Of a stretch of 7,483 nucleotides of DNA, positions 1 to 6,751 are shown in pieces (the stretch's first letter is position 1; the number at the start of each line of letters is the position of its first letter). Location of the stretch: contig JAGABO010000177.1 in NCBI GenBank assembly GCA_017614655.1, positions 1 through 7,483 on the forward strand, written 5' to 3'. This DNA comes from Treponema sp. Its GTDB lineage: Bacteria > Spirochaetota > Spirochaetia > Treponematales > Treponemataceae. The notes under the pieces are model-generated. The model was not told the DNA's origin and did not search any database. It saw only the letters and a program-made list of their open reading frames with translations. The position numbers and the translations under genes were made by a program.

Positions 1-209
1 ATCTTGCGGTATGGCATTCCAAGGCAAGAAAAAACGGCAGGGCAGACCTTTACTACACGCAGGTAAAACATCTGCGCCGCGCAAAAAACGGCCCTAAGGG
101 TCTTGTTCTTCCTACAAACGAAAAGAATCTTTCTGTTTCCCTGGATGAAGAAAAACTCCGCTATCTGGACACACTGCTTCACGAAGCGGAACTTCCGGGT
201 ACTGTTTGA
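1..209 (+). CDS. NFACT-family (RqcH/FbpA-like) protein, C-terminal fragment
   Basis: Only the last 68 codons are in the window; the reading frame starts at base 3 and ends at TGA 207-209, and the gene begins off the left edge. The visible peptide contains AVWHSKARKNG, then YYTQVKHLRR, then GLVLPTNEKNLSV. This order (HSKAR, YTxVKHxR, GLV, NEKxLxV) is the signature of the C-terminal NFACT RNA-binding domain. Bacterial members include Bacillus RqcH (formerly YloA/FbpA), which acts on stalled 50S subunits in ribosome-associated quality control and adds alanine tails; older annotations call them fibronectin-binding proteins. The N-terminal NFACT and coiled-coil regions cannot be seen, so RqcH activity is inferred from the family only. 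The stop codon overlaps the proposed -35 box of the metF promoter, and no terminator lies between the two genes, so read-through into metF is possible. Confidence 0.78.
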   Translation, partial: LAVWHSKARKNGRADLYYTQVKHLRRAKNGPKGLVLPTNEKNLSVSLDEEKLRYLDTLLHEAELPGTV

Positions 210-234
210 AACAACCTGATTTTTTCTATATAAT
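206..234 (+). promoter_or_regulatory. sigma70-type promoter for metF (leaderless transcript predicted)
   Basis: TTGAAA (206-211) is a 5-of-6 match to the -35 consensus and TATAAT (229-234) is a perfect -10 box, separated by exactly 17 bp. The -10 box ends 7 bp before the metF ATG at 242, so the expected transcription start falls at or within a base or two of the A of the start codon. The -35 box overlaps the TGA of the upstream NFACT gene. Assignment is by consensus only; the transcription start is inferred. Confidence 0.7.
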
Positions 235-241
235 TGGTATC

Positions 242-1120
242 ATGAAGATTAAAGAGATTCTTGAGCAGAAAAAAGTAACCGTAAGTTTTGAAGTTTTTCC
301 TCCTAAGGTTGATGCAAACATGGAAAGCGTCGCAAGGACATCCGAACAGCTTTGCGCACTTAAGCCCGATTTTATGAGCGTGACTTACGGTGCAGGCGGA
401 ACTACAAAAGGAAAAACTGTAGAAATTGCACAGACTATCCTTAACACGGGAACTCCTGCCCTTTCTCACCTTACATGCGTCGGAAATACAAAGGAATCAA
501 TAAACGAAGCTATAAAGACATTCAGAGAAAAAAATATAGAAAACATCCTTGCCTTAAGGGGCGACATTCCTTCGGGTAAAACGGCAGATACTGCAACCGG
601 AGAAAACCTGCGCCATGCAAGCGATCTTGTTTCTATTTTAAAGAAGGAAGGCTTCTGTGTCGGAGGCGCCTGTTATCCGGAAGGTCATCCCGAAAGTGCA
701 AACCGTACCGAAGACATCGACAACCTTAAATACAAGGTTGATGCCGGAGTTGATTTTCTTACGACCCAGATGTTCTTTGACAACAACATGCTCTACGCTT
801 ATCTTTACAAGCTTCAGTCAAAGGGAATAAGGGTTCCGGTAATCGCAGGAATTATGCCGATTGTAAATTCAAATCAGGTTGAACGCATGGTAAAGCTTTC
901 TTCTGCCTATATTCCACAGAGACTCATGAGCATTACCGACAGGTTCCAGAATAATCCCCAGGCCATGAGGCAGGCCGGCATTTCTTATGCAACGGAACAG
1001 ATTATCGACCTTATTTCCAACGGTGTGCGTGGCATTCATATTTACGCCATGAACAAAGCTGATGTTGTGACTGACATTTTCAACAACATCAATCATATTA
1101 TAGAAGCAACCAACGCCTGA
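242..1120 (+). CDS. metF: 5,10-methylenetetrahydrofolate reductase
   Basis: This 292-aa protein has the usual length for bacterial MetF, a cytosolic FAD-dependent TIM barrel that reduces 5,10-methylene-THF to 5-methyl-THF, the methyl donor for MetH. Visible family motifs in order are SFEVFPPK (residues 15-22; Glu17 matches the conserved acid near the flavin), VTYGAGG (47-53), LALRGD (103-108; Asp108 matches the folate-binding Asp), YPEGHPES (145-152), QMFFD (176-180) and GIMPI (203-207). The ATG at 242 was chosen because the protein then starts MKIKEIL, close to the SFEVFPPK strand as in homologues. A TTG at 206, overlapping the upstream stop, would add 12 residues with no family match and has no Shine-Dalgarno site. 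The ATG also lacks one, which fits leaderless initiation from the promoter just upstream. metH follows after 21 nt, so the two probably form an operon supplying the same pathway. Confidence 0.96.
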   Translation: MKIKEILEQKKVTVSFEVFPPKVDANMESVARTSEQLCALKPDFMSVTYGAGGTTKGKTVEIAQTILNTGTPALSHLTCVGNTKESINEAIKTFREKNIENILALRGDIPSGKTADTATGENLRHASDLVSILKKEGFCVGGACYPEGHPESANRTEDIDNLKYKVDAGVDFLTTQMFFDNNMLYAYLYKLQSKGIRVPVIAGIMPIVNSNQVERMVKLSSAYIPQRLMSITDRFQNNPQAMRQAGISYATEQIIDLISNGVRGIHIYAMNKADVVTDIFNNINHIIEATNA

Positions 1121-1127
1121 TGCATCC

Positions 1128-1133
1128 GGAGGA
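1128..1133 (+). promoter_or_regulatory. ribosome binding site of metH
   Basis: GGAGGA is a strong Shine-Dalgarno sequence placed 8 nt before TTG 1142. It lies in the short metF-metH gap and decides the start: no ATG occurs early in the frame before conserved homocysteine-domain sequence. Confidence 0.8.
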
Positions 1134-1141
1134 ACTGTAAC

Positions 1142-3739
1142 TTGAACGGCAAAATATCATTCCGCGATTTTTTAAATGAACAGCTTTCAAAAGGTTCCCG
1201 CATTTTCTTTGACGGCGGAATGGGAACCATGATACAGAAGTATTCAGGTTTAAGTTACAGAATTCCCGAAGACCTTAATTTTTACAAGCCGGACGTAATA
1301 AAAGAAATATACAGGGGCTATATCAACGCAGGTTCAAACGTACTTACGGCAAACACATTCGGTGCAAATCCGGTAAAGCTTAAGGACGAAAACTCTGCTC
1401 ACACGGCAGAAGAATATATTGAACAGGGAATAAAGCTCTTAAAGGAAACAATTGCCGAATACGAAAAAGAAAATCCTGATGATAAAACAGTTCACTTTGC
1501 AGGCTGGGATTCCGGACAGATAGGAAAGCTCCTTGAACCGATGGGCTCCCTTACTTTTGATGAAGCCTACGAATCCTACAAAACAGCAGCAGTTGCAGCA
1601 GAAAAAGCAGGAGCTGACCTTGCAATCATAGAAACAATGAGCGACCTTTACGAAGTTAAAGCCGCCGTTCTTGCAATTCAGGAAAACACTTCTCTTCCTG
1701 TAGCTGCTTCCATGACATTCCAGCCGAACATGCGCACGCTTACCGGAGCGGATGTTTTAACCTGCGTAACATATCTTGAATCCCTTCATGCTGATATTAT
1801 CGGCTTTAACTGCGGAGGCTCTCTTTCCGAAGACGAAGAGCTTTGCAGACAGTTCCTTAAATACAGCCACACTCCGGTTCTCGTTCAGCCTAATGCAGGA
1901 CTTCCTGAATCAGTAAACGGAAAAGACGTATTTAAAGTTCTACCCGAAGAGTTTTCTGCCTCACAGGTAAAAAATGCAGAAGAAGGTGCCATGATTCTCG
2001 GCGGCTGCTGTGGAACAACACCTGATCACATAAAGCGCATGATAGAATTAACGGCTTCCGTTCCGCTAAAAAAAGAAAGGCATGCTGCATGGAACAATAC
2101 ATACATCTGTTCTTACAACAGTGCACTTCAGGCAGGAAAAGATGCAGGACCTAAAATAATCGGAGAACGCATAAATCCAACCGGAAAGAAAAAATGTAAG
2201 GAAGCACTCAAAAATAAGGACATGCAGTTCTTCCTTGACGAAGCAGAAAGCCAGATAAAAAGCGGAGCACACATTCTTGATGTTAATGCAGGCCTTCCCG
2301 AAATTGACGAAAAAGAAATGATGTGCCTTATAATCAAAAAGCTTCAGTCTGCATTCAACATTCCGCTTCAGCTGGATTCAAGTGAACCGCCTGTTCTGGA
2401 AAAAGCACTGCGCTACTATAACGGAAAAGCCCTCGTAAACTCCGTAAACGGAAAACAGGAAATAATGGACAAAGTTTTTCCGCTCATAAAACATTACGGA
2501 GGTGCTGTTGTTGCCCTTTGTATTGATGAAGACGGAATTGCTCCCACTGCAGAAGGCCGCGTAAAGGTTGCTGAAAAAATCATTAAGGAAGCTTCAAAAT
2601 ACGGAATACCCGTACGGGATATTTTTATAGACACACTCACGCTCACCGTAAGTTCAGAACAGAAAGCTGCTTTAGAAACCGTAAAGGCAATCAGAATCTT
2701 AAAAGAAAAATACGGAGAAGAAGGAATTCAGTTTGTACTCGGAGTTTCAAACATTTCCTTCGGACTTCCGCGCCGTGACATCATCAACTCAAGGTTCTTC
2801 ATGCTGGCCCTCGAAGCCGGACTTTCTGCTGCAATCATCAATCCGGGTGCACAGGGAATGATGGACACTTACAGGGCATACAGGGCGCTTGCAGGTTTTG
2901 ATGCAAACTGTCTTGATTATATTGAATGTTACACTGATACTCTTGATCCTTCTTCTGAAAAGGCAAGACAGAAAATAATTTCTGATGCAATAGAAAGCGG
3001 ACTGATTTCCTTAAACGGCTCTTCGGGCGAAACAAAAACCGGTGAAAAATCAGCAGAGCAGAAAATCAGTTCAGAAAAAAAAGAAAAAGAAGACTACGGT
3101 GACAAAGCCGGACTTATAAACATAATCGAAAAAGGCTTTAAGGAAAAAGCTGCAGCAGAAACAGAAATACTTTTAAAAATTTACAAACCCGAAGAAATCA
3201 TAAACGGCTGCATAGTTCCTGCCCTTGATAACGTTGGCCGTGATTTCGAAAAAGGAAAGAAATTTCTTCCGCAGCTTCTTTTGAGTGCAGAAACCGTAAG
3301 CGAAAGCTTTGCAAAAATAAAGGAAGAACTTTCCAGAAGCGGAAAAAAAGAAGAACCCAAGGGAACGATAATTCTTGCAACTGTCTTTGGCGACATTCAT
3401 GACATCGGAAAAAACATAGTACGCGCCATGCTCGAAAACTACGGCTATGATGTAATAGACCTCGGCAAAAATGTTCCTGCAGAAACGGTTGTTAAAACCA
3501 TGCTCGAAAAAGAAGTAAAGATGGTAGGCCTTAGTGCCCTCATGACAACCACCGTTGCCAACATGGAAGAAACCATTAAACAGATAAGAAAAGCCTGTCT
3601 GGAAAACGGACGTGAATGTATTGTAGCAGTCGGGGGAGCCGTTCTTACTGCAGAGTACGCAGAAAAAATAGGTGCCGACTATTATTCAAAGGATGCAATG
3701 GAAACCGTACAGATTGCAAAGAAAGTTTTCGGAAAATAA
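1142..3739 (+). CDS. metH: cobalamin-dependent methionine synthase, short form without activation domain
   Basis: MetH moves a methyl group from 5-methyl-THF through cobalamin to homocysteine, giving methionine and THF. The 865-aa product has these domains in order. The homocysteine-binding barrel (about 1-305) has FFDGGMGTM at 22-30 and zinc ligands Cys224 (GFNCGG) and Cys289/Cys290 (GGCCGTTP). The pterin-binding barrel (about 335-600) has IIGERINPTGKK (339-350), DVNAGLPE (380-387), LDSSEP (411-416) and GVSNISFGLP (534-543). A Lys/Glu/Ser-rich linker (about 625-655) leads to the four-helix cap (about 655-735) and the Rossmann B12 domain (about 740-865), with DIHDIG at 751-756 placing His753 as the lower cobalt ligand. 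The protein ends there, so the C-terminal AdoMet-binding reactivation domain of E. coli-type MetH (about 1,227 aa) is absent. Such short forms occur elsewhere, for example in Thermotoga, where a separate protein does reactivation; none is visible here. Start is TTG behind a strong ribosome-binding site; metF lies upstream and the next gene 3 nt downstream. Confidence 0.96.
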   Translation: MNGKISFRDFLNEQLSKGSRIFFDGGMGTMIQKYSGLSYRIPEDLNFYKPDVIKEIYRGYINAGSNVLTANTFGANPVKLKDENSAHTAEEYIEQGIKLLKETIAEYEKENPDDKTVHFAGWDSGQIGKLLEPMGSLTFDEAYESYKTAAVAAEKAGADLAIIETMSDLYEVKAAVLAIQENTSLPVAASMTFQPNMRTLTGADVLTCVTYLESLHADIIGFNCGGSLSEDEELCRQFLKYSHTPVLVQPNAGLPESVNGKDVFKVLPEEFSASQVKNAEEGAMILGGCCGTTPDHIKRMIELTASVPLKKERHAAWNNTYICSYNSALQAGKDAGPKIIGERINPTGKKKCKEALKNKDMQFFLDEAESQIKSGAHILDVNAGLPEIDEKEMMCLIIKKLQSAFNIPLQLDSSEPPVLEKALRYYNGKALVNSVNGKQEIMDKVFPLIKHYGGAVVALCIDEDGIAPTAEGRVKVAEKIIKEASKYGIPVRDIFIDTLTLTVSSEQKAALETVKAIRILKEKYGEEGIQFVLGVSNISFGLPRRDIINSRFFMLALEAGLSAAIINPGAQGMMDTYRAYRALAGFDANCLDYIECYTDTLDPSSEKARQKIISDAIESGLISLNGSSGETKTGEKSAEQKISSEKKEKEDYGDKAGLINIIEKGFKEKAAAETEILLKIYKPEEIINGCIVPALDNVGRDFEKGKKFLPQLLLSAETVSESFAKIKEELSRSGKKEEPKGTIILATVFGDIHDIGKNIVRAMLENYGYDVIDLGKNVPAETVVKTMLEKEVKMVGLSALMTTTVANMEETIKQIRKACLENGRECIVAVGGAVLTAEYAEKIGADYYSKDAMETVQIAKKVFGK

Positions 3740-3742
3740 CAA

Positions 3743-4711
3743 ATGAAGGAAACAAGAAAATTAAAATTCCGACGTGGAAAAATAAAACCTCCTTCTCAGA
3801 AAAGAATTAAACGCGTCTCATCCATGATGATGAAAGACTTTTCCGTAATGCCGGTTTATCTTATTGTTCCTTTTTCCATTTACAGCAGTTCCGTTACTTT
3901 CAGATTCCTTCACACAGTAATTACAAAATTCTTTATGTCGCAGTATCTTCAGAAACTGCACATAACACACAGAAAAATAAAACATGTTGACCACGAACTT
4001 GACTGGAAAATTCCCTTCCGTCCGGACAAGGCAAAAATCTACATGGAATTTATAAACATCTGGATACGCCCGCTCTGCATGCTTTTAAAAAGGTTCGGTG
4101 TAAGGCACGGTTCAAAACTCTGCGCGGAATTCTTACGCTACATAGATCTTTCCTACAGGGAAGCATGGAAAATTTACAGCGTCTGCATGACAACTACAGT
4201 ACGTCCCGAATGCAAAAGTTCAAAGGCAATTACCGGTATTCAGAAAGCAGATCCGCATTACCTGTGCGTTCCAAGCCTTCACATTGCAATTGTCTGTCTG
4301 TGCTTCAGCTTTTACAGAATGCTTTTTGAACGGGAAGGTTTTACACAAAAAGAAAAAGACACCTGGAATAAAGAACTTTACGAACATGCCGTAAGTATTG
4401 GAGAAACTGTACTTTACGTAAAACAGCACAGCGTAAACTGCATTCCTGCCGCCCTTTACATGATGACGCGCATTGCACCGGAACTTTTTACACCGGAAAT
4501 GGCAGTAACCTTTATAAATGATTTATTTAAAAATCAGAAAGACATCCCTGAGTCAGACAGAAAAAAAATAAACGCCCACATGCAGTTTACATATGAGCGT
4601 TTTCTTCTTGAAGGAGCAGCAACAGCAGAAGACTGGACAGAACCGGTTCTCCGCTGGCTTTACGATTACGTTCCGTTCAACGTTAAACAGAACGTCTCCT
4701 TACGATCTTAG
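3743..4711 (+). CDS. PAP2-superfamily-like protein, probably catalytically degenerate; function unknown
   Basis: I do not recognise this 322-aa protein by name. It begins with a very basic tail (about 1-25, many Lys/Arg), then alternates modestly hydrophobic stretches (about 36-60, 100-116, 172-196, 217-243). Several landmarks resemble PAP2-type lipid phosphatase/phosphotransferases of the Aur1-like kind: IPFRPDKAKIY (90-100), TTVRP (151-155), DPHYLCVPSLHIA (170-182, containing PSLH) and VKQHSVNC (226-233). In active members the last motif is H-x3-D; here position 233 is Cys, so the catalytic pair looks broken, and the Arg of the usual motif 3 is not evident. The membrane segments are also weaker than usual. 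I therefore infer a diverged, perhaps non-enzymatic relative; convergent resemblance is possible. The ATG lies 3 nt after the metH stop with no strong ribosome-binding site, suggesting translation coupled to metH. Its stop overlaps the end of the convergent helicase gene by 4 nt. Confidence 0.6.
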   Translation: MKETRKLKFRRGKIKPPSQKRIKRVSSMMMKDFSVMPVYLIVPFSIYSSSVTFRFLHTVITKFFMSQYLQKLHITHRKIKHVDHELDWKIPFRPDKAKIYMEFINIWIRPLCMLLKRFGVRHGSKLCAEFLRYIDLSYREAWKIYSVCMTTTVRPECKSSKAITGIQKADPHYLCVPSLHIAIVCLCFSFYRMLFEREGFTQKEKDTWNKELYEHAVSIGETVLYVKQHSVNCIPAALYMMTRIAPELFTPEMAVTFINDLFKNQKDIPESDRKKINAHMQFTYERFLLEGAATAEDWTEPVLRWLYDYVPFNVKQNVSLRS

Positions 4712-6579
4712 TATTCATCAGAAGCACGGCTTTTCTTATAGATTGCAGCCTTGGAATTTCTCTTTGTTGCAGTATGAACTCCCGGCTTCTGTCTTGAAAA
4801 ACCTCTTTCCTTAAAAGAAGAAGCTCTTCCGCCGTTTCTTGCTCCCCTGTCTCTGTAGGATCTTCGTCCGCTTTCTTTAAATCCGTCTGCAGCGCTTTTT
4901 GAATCCTGATGCATGTGAGGAAGAGACATGTCGTCTTTAGAAAGGGAGAGGGCTTTTTTTGCAGCTTCTACCGGAAGCGTTAAAAGACAGAATTTGTCGG
5001 CCATGTCAATTGCATCAACATCTTTTCCACGTATATGAAGAAGTTTAGAAAAGAAGTCTGCTATTTTTTTCGGATTATAACCGTCATGCCATCCCATCTG
5101 AACATAAAGGCGCATCTGATTTTCGCTTACAAAAGTTCTTCTTTCGTTTCTTGAAGAAGACATTTTTGATGAAGCTTCACCAATTTTTGAATAACGGCTT
5201 TCATCAAGTTCTTTTCCGTATATTGTTTTAAGAAGTGAAGCTAAAACAGAAACAGGTTCGTTTTCTGAACAAAGTTCCTGTGCAAAAGAAGAGAAGGCAT
5301 CTTCCGAAGAAGAGCAGTTCTGAAGTTTTTCTTTAAGCCTTGAAAACAGCCTCTCTTTTTTTACTTCCAGAACTTCCGGAACAGAAGGAACTTTTCCTTC
5401 TTTGATTTCGCCCTTTGCATTTCTCTTTACAGCCTGAATAAGGAAGCGAAGTTTTCTTCTTGTTTCCTGAGGAGTTACAAAAGTAACGGCCGTTCCCGAA
5501 GAACCTGCACGTCCGGTTCGTCCGATACGGTGAACATAAGTTGCGCCGTCAAAAGGAAGTTCATAATTTACTACATGAGTAAGGCCTTCGATATCAATAC
5601 CGCGCGCCGCAACATCTGTTGCAACAACAATGCGGGTCTTTCCGTTTCTGAATCTTGCAAGAATTTTTTCTCTCTGTGACTGAGGAATATCTCCGTGAAG
5701 GGCTGCAACTTCATAGCCTTTTTCGTCCAGGGCACGGCTTACATAATCTGCATCCGTCTTTTTCTGAACAAAAACTATTCCGTAAAAATCAGGCGTCATG
5801 TCTATTAAGCGCACAAGGGCTTCTATCTTGTCATCAGGACGAAGTACCCAGTACTTCTGATCTATAAGAAGAGGTTCTTCTACAACGCCTTCCTCTTCTA
5901 CGATTTCGTATTCACCCATGAACTTTTCTGCAATTTTAAGAATCGGCTTTGGAATTGTTGCAGAAAAAAGCAGCACGCGGCATTCAGGATTTGCTTCTGA
6001 AAATATTTTTTCGATATCATCAACAAATCCCATATCAAGCATTTCATCCCCTTCATCAAGAATAAAATACTCGATTTTAGAAATATCAAGAACGCCCCTT
6101 TCCATAAGGTCCTGAACACGTCCCGGAGTACCCGTAACAATTTCAGCACCGCGCTTAAGGGCACGAATCTGTTCGCCCATGGAAGCACCGCCGTAAACAA
6201 CGGTATTTCTGGGAAACTTTCCGGTAGTAAAGGAAGAAAGTTCCGTACATGTCTGCATTGCAAGTTCGCGTGTAGGTTCAAGAATTATTGCACGCACGTA
6301 TCCTTTGTCTTCCCTTAACGTCTGCACAAGCGGAAGTCCAAAAGCAGCAGTTTTTCCGGTTCCGGTTCTTGCCCTTGCTATAACATTTGCTTCCCCGCTT
6401 AAAAGACGCGGAATGGCAAGCTGCTGAATCGGTGAAGGGGTAACAAAACCTTTCTTTTTGATTGCTTCGAGTGTAATTTCGTCAAGACCAAGATCTGCAA
6501 AAGAAATTGCATCATCATTTGATTCGGGCATAAGGGCACTATCCTGCCCTGTCTGCAGGTTGAGATCATCATTTTCCAT
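4708..6579 (-). CDS. DEAD-box ATP-dependent RNA helicase, DeaD/CsdA-DbpA type, with DEGD motif II
   Basis: This 623-aa cytosolic helicase uses ATP to unwind RNA duplexes; relatives act in ribosome assembly, RNA decay and cold adaptation. The two RecA-like domains carry the full motif set: Q motif (FADLGL at 27-32 with PSPIQ at 48-52), motif I ARTGTGKT (70-77, Lys76), Ia PTRELA (102-107), Ib TPGR (151-154), motif II DEGD (175-178), III SAT (206-208), V TDVAARGID (321-329) and VI HRIGRTGR (350-357). Motif II has Gly177 where nearly all relatives have Ala. Residues about 485-548 (RLYVQMGWHDGYNPKKIADF onwards) resemble the DbpA-type RNA-binding domain that directs relatives to structured RNA such as 23S rRNA. 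The tail (about 565-620) is basic and rich in Arg, Gly and Ser, typical of flexible RNA contacts. Length and layout are close to DeaD/CsdA. The ATG at 6579 has AGAGGA 8 nt upstream. It is transcribed alone, towards the metF-metH operon. Confidence 0.95.
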   Translation of the reverse strand: MENDDLNLQTGQDSALMPESNDDAISFADLGLDEITLEAIKKKGFVTPSPIQQLAIPRLLSGEANVIARARTGTGKTAAFGLPLVQTLREDKGYVRAIILEPTRELAMQTCTELSSFTTGKFPRNTVVYGGASMGEQIRALKRGAEIVTGTPGRVQDLMERGVLDISKIEYFILDEGDEMLDMGFVDDIEKIFSEANPECRVLLFSATIPKPILKIAEKFMGEYEIVEEEGVVEEPLLIDQKYWVLRPDDKIEALVRLIDMTPDFYGIVFVQKKTDADYVSRALDEKGYEVAALHGDIPQSQREKILARFRNGKTRIVVATDVAARGIDIEGLTHVVNYELPFDGATYVHRIGRTGRAGSSGTAVTFVTPQETRRKLRFLIQAVKRNAKGEIKEGKVPSVPEVLEVKKERLFSRLKEKLQNCSSSEDAFSSFAQELCSENEPVSVLASLLKTIYGKELDESRYSKIGEASSKMSSSRNERRTFVSENQMRLYVQMGWHDGYNPKKIADFFSKLLHIRGKDVDAIDMADKFCLLTLPVEAAKKALSLSKDDMSLPHMHQDSKSAADGFKESGRRSYRDRGARNGGRASSFKERGFSRQKPGVHTATKRNSKAAIYKKSRASDEY

Positions 6580-6587
6580 AAATCGGT

Positions 6588-6593
6588 TCCTCT
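6588..6593 (-). promoter_or_regulatory. ribosome binding site of the helicase gene
   Basis: Read on the - strand this is AGAGGA, 8 nt before the ATG at 6579. It supports that start over downstream ATGs and lies 3 nt from the 14-bp palindrome at 6597-6610. Confidence 0.65.
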
Positions 6594-6596
6594 TTC

Positions 6597-6610
6597 TCTT
6601 TCATGAAAGA
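6597..6610. repeat. 14-bp perfect palindrome in the helicase leader
   Basis: TCTTTCATGAAAGA is perfectly self-complementary. On the helicase mRNA it lies just upstream of the ribosome-binding site and could form a short 5-bp hairpin with a CATG loop, or as DNA could be a dimeric protein site. A match this short may be chance. Confidence 0.35.
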
Positions 6611-6681
6611 CTAAAACCGTACCTAAAACTCTCTTCCTTCAGCCTCAAGCCTTGCATGAATAATAATAAAAATGTTCTGCA

Positions 6682-6710
6682 ATGTTACAGGTTTTTGAAA
6701 TGTTAATCAA
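6682..6710 (-). promoter_or_regulatory. possible promoter of the helicase gene
   Basis: On the - strand, TTGATT (6705-6710) and TAACAT (6682-6687) stand 17 bp apart, each a 4-of-6 match to the sigma70 boxes. A start near 6675 would give a leader of roughly 95 nt containing the palindrome and ribosome-binding site. The match is modest in an A/T-rich region, so this is only a candidate. Confidence 0.35.
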
Positions 6711-6751
6711 GTTAAAATGAAAATATATTGGAAGCGTAATGCGGTTCCCTC

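Noticed and set aside
206..241. TTG start for metF overlapping the upstream TGA, adding 12 residues
   Set aside because: The extension has no family match and no Shine-Dalgarno site, and the same bases form a strong promoter placing transcription start at the ATG.
210..241. SAM or cobalamin riboswitch upstream of metF
   Set aside because: There is too little room between the NFACT stop and metF, and the predicted transcript has no leader.
2066..2337. Overlapping antisense open frames within metH (and similar ones at 3173-3400)
   Set aside because: They are Phe/Ser/Leu-rich reversals of Lys/Glu-rich metH codons with no ribosome-binding sites or family motifs.
3616..3810. 64-codon + strand open frame across the metH end
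   Set aside because: It overlaps the B12 domain and the next gene in a different frame, and its composition is arbitrary.
3743..4711. Third operon gene as the missing MetH reactivation protein
   Set aside because: It shows none of the activation-domain motifs and instead resembles PAP2 proteins.
5898..6281. 127-codon open frame on the - strand inside the helicase gene
   Set aside because: It lies in another frame over conserved helicase motifs and shows no recognisable protein features; it is a shadow of the real gene.
6695..6729. + strand promoter (TTGAAA with TATATT) in the intergenic region
   Set aside because: The spacing is 23 bp, far from 17, and no + strand gene follows.
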